From Pseudomonadota bacterium (lineage in GTDB: Bacteria; Pseudomonadota; Alphaproteobacteria; Rhodospirillales; 2-02-FULL-58-16), in assembly GCA_022567015.1 (NCBI GenBank), contig JADFHR010000036.1:1-17054 (forward strand): DNA of 17,054 nt, written 5' to 3'. A program made the position numbers and the translations under genes. Below are positions 7,644 to 13,436 of this stretch, one piece after another. The notes beneath the pieces are model-generated. The model ran no database searches. It had not been told where the DNA came from and was given only the letters and a program-made list of their open reading frames with translations. Each line of letters opens with the position of its first letter. Positions within the stretch are counted from its first letter, which is position 1.

Positions 7644-7653
7644 TAACCGGGGG
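7625..7653 (-). terminator. Hairpin between lipoprotein gene and gcv promoter, possible terminator
   Basis: CCCGGT (7628-7633) pairs with ACCGGG (7646-7651), extended by CC/GG past one bulged T. On the minus strand it starts 10 bases after the lipoprotein stop and is followed by TAAACTGTTTTG, only a weak U-tract. It overlaps the -35 element of the predicted gcv promoter. Confidence 0.35.
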
Positions 7654-7662
7654 ATTCCGCGT

Positions 7663-8235
7663 TCAGCGGACGGACCTCCGTGCACGCCGGTTGTATTCCA
7701 GTTCCGCGCGCGACAGTTGGAAACCAACGAAGATATCGAAGTCCTGCCAGCTCTGGCCCGCCTTCATCGGAATTTCCAGGACCACGGGATTGTCGGTAAC
7801 GACGAGGCGGGTGCGGTTGCCCGGGAACACCACGGTGATGTTGAAACGCTGCTTGTTCAGGACATTGCGCGACGAATCGGTGATGCCGACGAAATAGGGG
7901 AACGCCGCCCGGCCGTCGCGGTTGGCGGGTCCGCGCGCCGCCTCGATGACCAGGGAGACTTTCATCGAAAGCGCCCCGCTCGCCCTTTTTCCATCGTTGG
8001 CGTAGACGCAGCTCCCATTGACGCCGCTGACCACGCCTTCGTACAGGACATCGGTGAGATCCTTGCCCGGCCCCGGGCGGAACTTGGTAAGCGTGGCGGC
8101 ATCCCCAAGGATCGAGATGCGCGGGCAGGGGGGCGGCGGTTCTTCCTCCTGGAACACGGTGCACGCGGCCACGGCGAGAAGCAAAATTGCCGCGGCCCGG
8201 CCCGGAATTGCGGCGGCGGTCCCGGGGAATGTCAC
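7663..8235 (-). CDS. Putative lipoprotein of unknown function
   Basis: The product is 190 residues. From the GTG at 8235 it has a signal sequence ending in a lipobox, ILLLAVAAC, with the lipidated Cys at 25; the +2 residue is Thr, which favours the outer membrane by the usual sorting rule. The mature part (PCPRISILGDAATLTKF then GKDLTDVLYEGVVSGVNGSC) looks like an all-beta domain, with a late segment VVLEIPMKAGQSWQDFDIFV and a basic tail NRRARRSVR. I recognise the general style from Rhodospirillales lipoproteins but cannot give a function. The GTG overlaps the TGA of the CDGSH gene (GTGA), so the two are probably translated together. The longer open frame upstream covers that gene and is not used. 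Confidence 0.75.
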   Translation of the reverse strand: MTFPGTAAAIPGRAAAILLLAVAACTVFQEEEPPPPCPRISILGDAATLTKFRPGPGKDLTDVLYEGVVSGVNGSCVYANDGKRASGALSMKVSLVIEAARGPANRDGRAAFPYFVGITDSSRNVLNKQRFNITVVFPGNRTRLVVTDNPVVLEIPMKAGQSWQDFDIFVGFQLSRAELEYNRRARRSVR

Positions 8236-8471
8236 AGCGAGGAATGGGTGCCGTCGCAAAACGGCTGGTTCCCGGTCGACTTGCAGCCGCACATGGAAAC
8301 CGTTTTCGTTTCCTCGGCCACGAAGCTCACCGGCGTGAAGCCGGTGTCCTTGTGGCTGCCGTCGCACCAGGGCTGCTTGGCGCTACGCCCGCACCGGCAC
8401 CAGTAATAGGTCACGCCGGCCGTGATTTCGACGGCGAACGGCGATTTCTGGGCGACGACGGCTTTGTCCAT
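8232..8471 (-). CDS. Dual CDGSH-type iron-sulfur protein
   Basis: A 79-residue protein with two CDGSH domains. The first has C25-R-C27 followed by C36-D-G-S-H40 and the second C61-G-C63 followed by C72-D-G-T-H76. Each three-Cys-one-His set should bind a redox-active [2Fe-2S] cluster. There is no signal peptide, so it is cytoplasmic. The ATG at 8471 has GAGGGAG about nine bases upstream; further upstream codons have no family match. Bacterial dual-CDGSH proteins are linked to iron and redox handling, but the exact role is unknown. It is coupled to a lipoprotein gene by a four-base overlap. Confidence 0.92.
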   Translation of the reverse strand: MDKAVVAQKSPFAVEITAGVTYYWCRCGRSAKQPWCDGSHKDTGFTPVSFVAEETKTVSMCGCKSTGNQPFCDGTHSSL

Positions 8472-8674
8472 GGGGTCCGCTCCCTCGAATGTGAGCTGTG
8501 ATGTGGTGTTCCGCGAACGACGGACTTTAGAGGACAGACGTTGGGCAGACAAGATCACCGGGGGCGCGGAGCCGGGAAACGGAAGGAGCGCCTGAGAGGG
8601 ACTTGCCGCGCCGTGGTTGTAAATATATTGTTGCGCGTCGCATGATCGCGCCCGCGCCGGATGAGGAGTTGCGG
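8472..8674. other. Intergenic region between the CDGSH gene and the first DRR gene
   Basis: About 200 bases separate two divergent genes. A weak plus-strand promoter-like pair, TTGCCG (8603-8608) and TATATT (8624-8629), has a short 15-base spacer and would serve the DRR gene. I see no other feature. Confidence 0.25.
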
Positions 8675-8893
8675 ATGGTTAAGGACAAGGGAGGGGGATT
8701 CAAGGGCAAGTTCGGTCCCCGGCGCGCCGGCCAGGAAAGACGGTTGGGCCGGGACAGGCGGCAATTCACCGGGGATTTCGAAGGGTCGGAGAAGCGCTCG
8801 GGAGACGAGAGACGGCGCATACGGGACAGGCGGAAATTCGCGGACCGGCGGAAACCTTCGAACCGGCGTGAAACGCCGGACCGACGCACGTGA
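8675..8893 (+). CDS. Small Asp/Arg-rich DRR-repeat protein
   Basis: The 72-residue product starts MVKDKGGGFKGKFGPRRAGQ. From about residue 16 it is a run of short Arg-rich repeats: ERRLGRDRRQF, then KRSGDERRRIRDRRKF, ADRRKPSNRRETPDRRT. The start is fixed by a strong GAGGAG six bases before the ATG; an upstream in-frame ATG at 8603 has no site. There is no signal or membrane segment. The DNA repeats as well (GGGACAGGCGG twice). The ERRLGRDRR core recurs as ERRIGRDRQ in the gene at 12210, so the two form a family. Function is unknown; a charged, alternating sequence of this kind could be disordered, or bind RNA or acidic partners. The opposite-strand frame here is Ser/Arg-rich shadow. Confidence 0.65.
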   Translation: MVKDKGGGFKGKFGPRRAGQERRLGRDRRQFTGDFEGSEKRSGDERRRIRDRRKFADRRKPSNRRETPDRRT

Positions 8894-8958
8894 CGGAATA
8901 GGGACCGGCCGACGGCCCAAACCGCCCCTGCCCGGGGGTGCCCTTCGACGATACCGTC

Positions 8959-9192
8959 TCAACCGCCTTTACGGTCCGCCGCCGCGCGGCGGCGGAATTT
9001 CGCGTTCATAAACAACAACCAGCCGACGGCGCCGAGCAGGACGACGATAACCAGCCAGCCGACGCGCGGACCGAACGGGCAGCGCGCGCCTTCGGGCGGG
9101 CGCGCGGGGCCGCTCCTGGGAGATGTGGCCACGTGGACGATCGGCGCCAGCCAGAATACGATGACGAAAATCCAGGCGGTGGTCGTGTCCAT
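8959..9192 (-). CDS. Small two-helix membrane protein
   Basis: The 77-residue product from ATG at 9192 begins MDTTTAWIFVIVFWLAPIVH (helix at about 6-23). A loop of about 20 residues rich in Pro, Arg and Gly follows, then GWLVIVVLLGAVGWLLF (about 44-62) and a very basic tail, KFRRRAAADRKGG. By the positive-inside rule the tail is cytoplasmic and the protein a hairpin. An in-frame TTG at 9210 could add six residues; neither start has a clear ribosome site. It vaguely resembles PLDc_N-type small membrane proteins, but I would not assign it. It is divergent from the glycosyltransferase gene that starts 120 bases away. Confidence 0.6.
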   Translation of the reverse strand: MDTTTAWIFVIVFWLAPIVHVATSPRSGPARPPEGARCPFGPRVGWLVIVVLLGAVGWLLFMNAKFRRRAAADRKGG

Positions 9193-9313
9193 AAGGTCAT
9201 TTTGCGGCAAAGGAATGCCCGTGTCTTCCCGTTTCCCGGGGAAGGCGGGGACGCGATCCCGTTCAGGTGCGGGCGGGGACCCGTCCCGCCAGGGGCGATA
9301 GGCCGGCGGACCG

Positions 9314-10861
9314 ATGCTGGCGAAGGCGATTTCGGGGAATGCCCGGGTGCTGTTGTCGCCCCGCGGGTTCCACCTCTGCCTGGCGGCCTACCTGATCGTG
9401 CTGTTCGTGGTCCGCGCCTATCTCTTTCCCGGCGCTTCCGAGGACGACGCGGAACAGCTGTTCTTCGCCCAGGCGTTCGCCTGGGGCTACAAGCCGAAAC
9501 AACCGCCCCTTTACACCTGGCTGGTGCTGGCCAGCCAGTGGGTCCTTGGCGTCGGCATACCCGCCGTTTCGGTGGTCAAGTTCTCGGCCCTGTTTGCCAT
9601 GTACGCCTTTCTGTACCGGTCCGCCTATCTGCTTCTCAGGGAACAGCGCCTGGCCGTGCTGTCGGCGATTGCGGCCCTTGGCATTTACAACGTGGGCTGG
9701 GAATCGGTGATGAACTACAGCAATACCGTGCTGCTGGCGGCGCTGTGTGCGGCGACCCTTTATGCGGTGCTGCGCCTCGAGCGCGGAAATACGATCGCCG
9801 GGCAGGCGGCGCTCGGCCTCGCGGTCGGGTTGGGATTGCTCTCGAAATACAATTACGTGCTCTTCCTCGCCCCCATGGCCGTCGCCTGCGCCGTCCATCC
9901 GGGGCTCAGGGCCAGGCTGTTCTCGGCCAGGGGACTGGTTGCCCTTGCCGTCGCCGCGGTGGTCGCCGGCCCTCACTATTACTGGGCGTTGACAAGCGCC
10001 GGCGGTTTCGCCGCCGTCGCCGACGTCGCCCCGCCGGACATCCACGGGGGCGGATACCTCACAGCCGTCGCATGGGGTCTGTCGAGCGCGGTGTACCGCA
10101 CCCTTGCCTTCCTTTCGCCGTTGCTGATCCTGTTCCTGGTTTTCTTTCCCGGGGCCTTCCTTCCCCTCGCCACCTCCGCCACCGGCGATGAAGCGGCCCG
10201 GCGGCGCCGTCTGTTCGAGGTGTTCTTTCTCGCCTTCGCCGGTTTCGGCGTGGCCGCAATCCTTGCCTTCCAGGTGAGCGAGGTTCGCACCCACTGGATG
10301 ATGGTGCTGGTCGGGTTTCCCATCTACGTGTTTGCCCGCGTCCAGGCCGTGGGCCCGCCGCAACGGGTTGTGGAGCGCTTCGCCGGGGTCGTGTCCGTGC
10401 TTGCCGTCGCGGTCGTCGTGGCGATGGGCGTGCGCTTCGCGGTCGCGCCGCTGGATTGCAAGAAATGCAACCTGTTCATACCCTACGCCGATCTGGCCGC
10501 GCAGATCCGCGCCGGCGGGTTCACCGGGGGCACGATCGTCGCCCTGGACTACCCCAACCAGATCGGCGGCAACCTGCGCGTCTATTTTCCCGAATCCCGC
10601 GTCGTCGACCGGCGGTTTCTGCCCTTCCGGCCGCCGGCGCGGACGTCAACGGGCGACTGCCTGGTGGTGTGGAACACCACCATCGGGCCGCTCGCCGACG
10701 TCAAGCCCCACATGATGGAACGCGCGGCGACCCGCTTCGGCACCCGGTTCCGCACGGACGAGCCGGTGTATTTCGCCGAGGCCCCGATGGCCCGGTCCGG
10801 CGGCCGGATCGTCCGTCTGGCCTACATGGTGGTACGGGAAAATAAGGGCAGGTGCACCTGA
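9314..10861 (+). CDS. GT39/ArnT-like membrane glycosyltransferase
   Basis: A 515-residue polytopic protein of the GT-C fold, which transfers sugars from polyprenyl-phosphate donors in the periplasm. After a short N-terminus comes a first helix (LCLAAYLIVLFVV) and then the loop SEDDAEQLFFAQAFAWGY (E43, D44, D45), the site of the catalytic acid pair in this family, followed by KPKQPPLYTWL. Many hydrophobic helices follow up to about residue 385. The C-terminus (from CKKCNLFIPYADL) is a soluble domain, probably periplasmic. The two closely spaced Cys are notable. Substrate cannot be told from sequence. The GT2 gene 91 bases downstream on the same strand probably makes its lipid-linked sugar donor, as ArnC does for ArnT. 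Confidence 0.85.
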   Translation: MLAKAISGNARVLLSPRGFHLCLAAYLIVLFVVRAYLFPGASEDDAEQLFFAQAFAWGYKPKQPPLYTWLVLASQWVLGVGIPAVSVVKFSALFAMYAFLYRSAYLLLREQRLAVLSAIAALGIYNVGWESVMNYSNTVLLAALCAATLYAVLRLERGNTIAGQAALGLAVGLGLLSKYNYVLFLAPMAVACAVHPGLRARLFSARGLVALAVAAVVAGPHYYWALTSAGGFAAVADVAPPDIHGGGYLTAVAWGLSSAVYRTLAFLSPLLILFLVFFPGAFLPLATSATGDEAARRRRLFEVFFLAFAGFGVAAILAFQVSEVRTHWMMVLVGFPIYVFARVQAVGPPQRVVERFAGVVSVLAVAVVVAMGVRFAVAPLDCKKCNLFIPYADLAAQIRAGGFTGGTIVALDYPNQIGGNLRVYFPESRVVDRRFLPFRPPARTSTGDCLVVWNTTIGPLADVKPHMMERAATRFGTRFRTDEPVYFAEAPMARSGGRIVRLAYMVVRENKGRCT

Positions 10862-10879
10862 GCGTCCTTTCATGGGCCC

Positions 10880-10913
10880 GGTGCGATACGATACTATGTC
10901 CCGTCATCGCACC
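10880..10913. promoter_or_regulatory. Inverted repeat upstream of the GT2 gene
   Basis: A perfect eight-base inverted repeat, GGTGCGAT and ATCGCACC, has an 18-base spacer holding TACGATACTATG. It lies between the two glycosyltransferase genes. It could be an operator, an RNA hairpin or a weak terminator without a U-run. A TACTAT in the spacer resembles a -10 element but lacks a convincing -35. Confidence 0.35.
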
Positions 10914-10951
10914 CGGCAAGGCAGCCATCGCGCGCAACAGGGGAGGCGGCG

Positions 10952-12004
10952 GTGCCAGACACCGATCCCATGAGCAAGGCATCGCCGGAAACGGACGCCG
11001 GAGGCGAGGCCGGCCTGGACCTGTCCGCCGTCGTCCCCCTTTACAACGAAGAACGGTCGGTCGCGGAGCTGGTGGAGCGCCTCATCGACGGTCTTGGCGC
11101 CACCGGGCGAACCTTCGAGATCGTGCTCGTCGACGACGGGTCCACGGACGGCACCGCGCGGGCCATCGCCGAGGCCGAAGCCGCCCACGGCGCCGTCCGC
11201 GGCGTTTTCCTGTTGCGCAACTACGGGCAATCGACGGCGCTCCAGGCCGGGTTCGACAAAAGCCGCGGGCGCATCGTGGTGACCCTGGACGGGGACCTGC
11301 AGAATGATCCGGCCGACATCGTGCGCCTGCTCGAGGTGATGGAGCGGACCGGCGCAGACCTGGTTTCCGGGTGGCGCAAGGAGCGCAAGGACGGCAAACC
11401 GCGCGTCTGGGCCTCGCAGGCCGCCAACATGATCATCTCGCGCATCACCGGCGTCGTCCTCAGAGATTACGGCTGCGGGCTCAAGCTCTATCGCCGCGCG
11501 CTTCTCGATCACATCCGCATCTACGGCGAGATGCACCGCTTCCTGCCCGCCCTCCTGGCGGAAGTGGGGGCCCGGGTGGTGGAGACCGAGGTCGCCCACC
11601 ACCGGCGCAGGTACGGGCAGTCCAAGTACGGCTTCGGCCGCATCGGGCGCGTTGTCCTCGACCTTATCCTGATCCGCTTCCTGCACCGCTACATGCACCG
11701 GCCGTTGCACCTTTTCGGCGGTGTCGGCCTGCTGGCCCTGGTCGCGGGCGGCCTGATCTCGCTTTATCTGACGTTTCTCAAGCTCGGCCTCGGGGCCTCC
11801 ATAGGCGGCCGGCCGCTTCTCCTGCTCGGTGTGTTCCTGATGCTGATCGGCATCGCCTTCATCGGGCTGGGGCTGATCGGCGAGCTTGTGATCCGCGTGT
11901 TGCACGAACCGTCGGCACGCCGCCAGTACCTGACCGCTTCGTCGCCGCCGCGCATGGCGGACGGGACGTCCGATACGCCACCGCGATCCCCCGGCGCCGA
12001 CTGA
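10952..12004 (+). CDS. GT2 family polyprenyl-phosphate glycosyltransferase (ArnC/DPM1-like)
   Basis: This enzyme attaches a sugar from a nucleotide donor to polyprenyl phosphate at the inner face of the membrane. The 350-residue protein has the GT-A start DLSAVVPLYNEERSVAEL, VLVDDGSTDGT (residues 60-64 bind the nucleotide), and the catalytic metal site TLDGDLQNDP (D113, D115). It also has RDYGCGLKLYRR and the HHRRRYGQSKYGFGR segment typical of the ArnC/GtrB group. Two C-terminal helices (about 253-276 and 288-313) anchor it. The start is GTG because GGGAGG sits at the right distance; the first ATG is 18 bases later and too far. It follows the GT39 gene; no flippase is visible. Confidence 0.9.
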   Translation: MPDTDPMSKASPETDAGGEAGLDLSAVVPLYNEERSVAELVERLIDGLGATGRTFEIVLVDDGSTDGTARAIAEAEAAHGAVRGVFLLRNYGQSTALQAGFDKSRGRIVVTLDGDLQNDPADIVRLLEVMERTGADLVSGWRKERKDGKPRVWASQAANMIISRITGVVLRDYGCGLKLYRRALLDHIRIYGEMHRFLPALLAEVGARVVETEVAHHRRRYGQSKYGFGRIGRVVLDLILIRFLHRYMHRPLHLFGGVGLLALVAGGLISLYLTFLKLGLGASIGGRPLLLLGVFLMLIGIAFIGLGLIGELVIRVLHEPSARRQYLTASSPPRMADGTSDTPPRSPGAD

Positions 12005-12016
12005 CGGCGGGCCGGT

Positions 12017-12063
12017 GTCCCCCATGGCGGGGACCCGCGCCCTGCCGGGCGTGTAACCGGCAG
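12017..12063 (+). terminator. Two GC-rich hairpins after the GT2 gene
   Basis: Just after the stop, GTCCCC (12017-12022) pairs with GGGGAC (12029-12034). Then CTGCCGG (12042-12048) pairs with CCGGCAG (12057-12063) across an eight-base loop. The second is followed only by TTCCCATATGTT, not a true U-run. They may end transcription weakly or protect the 3' end. Confidence 0.4.
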
Positions 12064-12209
12064 TTCCCATATGTTGTGGCTTAAGGCAGAAAAGCGGGCA
12101 CATATTGTGATTAAATGGGCGGCCATACCGCAAACGGGGGATGCGGCACAGGCGCGCCACAAGGTACAATACCTCCAAAGCCCGACCGATAATAATGGAG
12201 GCGAAGACA

Positions 12210-12569
12210 ATGAATTCCCATGGAGAGCTCGTGGGACAGGGATTCGATGACCGGCAGTCGGCCGGGGACAGGCGCGCCGAGACCGACAGGCGCGGCGGCC
12301 GGGAACGGCGGATCGGCCGGGACAGGCAGGCCGGCGGCGGGGACTGGGTTGATTTTCGCGCCGAAACCCCACCCCATAAGGATTCGAAATCCTATTGTTT
12401 CCGGGCCTTCTCCGACAGGCGGTCGGATGTGGACAGACGGAAATCCCTGGACAGGCAGGCCGCATTGGACCTGGCCATGTCCTTCTATTTCTCGGCCATG
12501 GAAAAGACGGCGCTCAGGCGCCGCGCCCTCAGCCGGGACGAGATCGCGGCTCTCCTGGACGGCACCTGA
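12210..12569 (+). CDS. Asp/Arg-rich DRR-repeat protein with extra C-terminal segment
   Basis: The 119-residue product starts MNSHGELVGQGFDDRQSAGD. Repeats follow: DRQSAGDRRAETDRR, GGRERRIGRDRQAGG, and after a non-repeat stretch (WVDFRAETPPHKDSKSYCFR) FSDRRSDVDRRKSLDRQ. The end is a predicted helix, ALDLAMSFYFSAMEKTALRR, then RALSRDEIAALLDGT. The ATG at 12210 is preceded by GGAGG at eight bases; the ATG nine codons-worth upstream overlaps this site and is not used. TACAAT near 12167 may be a -10. The core ERRIGRDR matches the gene at 8675. There is no membrane segment. Function is unknown. Confidence 0.7.
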   Translation: MNSHGELVGQGFDDRQSAGDRRAETDRRGGRERRIGRDRQAGGGDWVDFRAETPPHKDSKSYCFRAFSDRRSDVDRRKSLDRQAALDLAMSFYFSAMEKTALRRRALSRDEIAALLDGT

Positions 12570-12572
12570 GAT

Positions 12573-12620
12573 ACCGGGCCGCGGGCGCGGGGCATCGCGT
12601 CCGGTTTATTATTTTATTAT
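12573..12620 (+). terminator. Rho-independent terminator after the second DRR gene
   Basis: ACCGG (12573-12577) pairs with CCGGT (12601-12605), with CCGCG/CGCG continuing the stem past a bulge. The stem runs straight into a T-rich tract, TTTATTATTTTATTAT. It lies between two convergent genes and reads in the plus direction. Confidence 0.6.
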
Positions 12621-12629
12621 GTCGAGAGG

Positions 12630-13040
12630 CTAACGGCCCACATTCAGGGCTTGCGGCCACCCGAGGACGGCGCGGACCCGCCGCGCCAGGTCCCCCGTGT
12701 GGCAGGGTCTTCCGATTAGTTCCGCGCCGTCTTCAAGGCGTTCCACCTGGCGGACGGCCTCGTCCGAATCGCTGGAGCTATACAGCACGGCCAGGTCCGG
12801 GAAGAGGGCTCGGGCCTCCCCGGCCAGTTCGCGGGCCGTCATGGCGTCGGGAAGCACCACGTCCGTGATCAGAAGGTCCACGGACGCGGCCTGCTGTAAT
12901 TCTTTCAGTGCCGACGGCCCGTCCCCGGCCTGCAACACCCGATACCCCAGGGCGCCGAGCAACCCCGCGGCGAGGCCGCGCAGGTCCAGATCACCGGCGA
13001 CGACCAGAACCGTCTCGCCATGGCCTCTCGGTATGGTCAT
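12630..13040 (-). CDS. Stand-alone receiver-domain protein with altered active site
   Basis: The 136-residue product (MTIPRGHGETVLVVAGDLDL) is a single response-regulator receiver domain with no output domain. The phosphoacceptor is D60 in DLLITDVVLPDAM. The switch Ser/Thr position is in LAVLYSSSD. Two conserved features are changed: the acidic pair that binds Mg2+, normally VVEDD or VVDDE after the first strand, is VVAGD with one acid left (D17), and the invariant Lys before Pro is Arg (LIGRPC, R111). It resembles the C-terminal receiver of Rhodospirillales hybrid kinases and may derive from one. Phosphorylation may be weak or absent. The ATG at 13040 has AGGA about eight bases before; upstream codons have no family match. 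Confidence 0.8.
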   Translation of the reverse strand: MTIPRGHGETVLVVAGDLDLRGLAAGLLGALGYRVLQAGDGPSALKELQQAASVDLLITDVVLPDAMTARELAGEARALFPDLAVLYSSSDSDEAVRQVERLEDGAELIGRPCHTGDLARRVRAVLGWPQALNVGR

Positions 13041-13260
13041 GCCAATAATCCTGTCGACCTCCGGGCCCTGTCGGGGGATCGGAAAATTCCGCGATCCGGG
13101 GCGCAAAAAGCCCCACCGTTTCGCGCAACGCGACGCAAAATGCAAATTCCGCCATCCGGCATGGCGCGTCTCCCGGCGTTTGCCTTGCTCGCAAAAGAGG
13201 AACGCAACATGCGTGCCAACCGGGAGTAAAGATGCCCGCCCCTTCCCTAAACCGAGGGGT
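13041..13260. other. Upstream region of the receiver gene with inverted repeats
   Basis: About 220 bases without a credible gene. GGATCG (13076-13081) and CGATCC (13092-13097) form an inverted repeat around AATT, and GGGGC/GCCCC surround an A-rich loop shortly after. These may be operator or promoter elements for the receiver gene on the minus strand. Short frames here are not supported. Confidence 0.3.
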
Positions 13261-13400
13261 TATACCAAGGAGCGCTGATCATGGCCCGACGAGCCGGCTG
13301 AGCAAGGTTTCCGGCCTTAAGCGTGCGCCGTGGCGATGCGGGAGCATCGCAAAGCGTGCGCGACGCCGTCCGAAAGCCTTGGAAAGCCGCCGCACGCTTA
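13261..13400 (+). repeat. MITE-like structured repeat, copy 1 (left part only)
   Basis: It begins TATACCAAGGAGCGCTGATC and shares most bases with copy 2 at 16801 over about 130 bases. The shared part includes a hairpin GCGATGC-loop-GCATCGC (around 13333-13350) and GACGCCGTCCGAAAGCC. Similarity stops near 13391, so the right half and right terminal repeat are missing. It has its own 10-base inverted repeat, TAAGCGTGCG (13318-13327) and CGCACGCTTA (13391-13400), not present in copy 2. It lies 37 bases past the end of the spermidine-synthase-like gene. Confidence 0.75.
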
Positions 13401-13436
13401 TATTGAATGTCTATCGAACGCCGATTTCCGCGGCGC

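Noticed and set aside
8527..8962. Minus-strand frames of 120 and 135 codons over the first DRR gene
   Set aside because: They appear repetitive only because the plus-strand DRR repeats are; the plus strand has the strong GAGGAG site and a homologue in the window.
9263..12178. Minus-strand frames of 366 and 424 codons opposite the glycosyltransferase genes
   Set aside because: Their sequence is hydrophilic shadow of the membrane and GT2 motifs on the other strand; no family resemblance.
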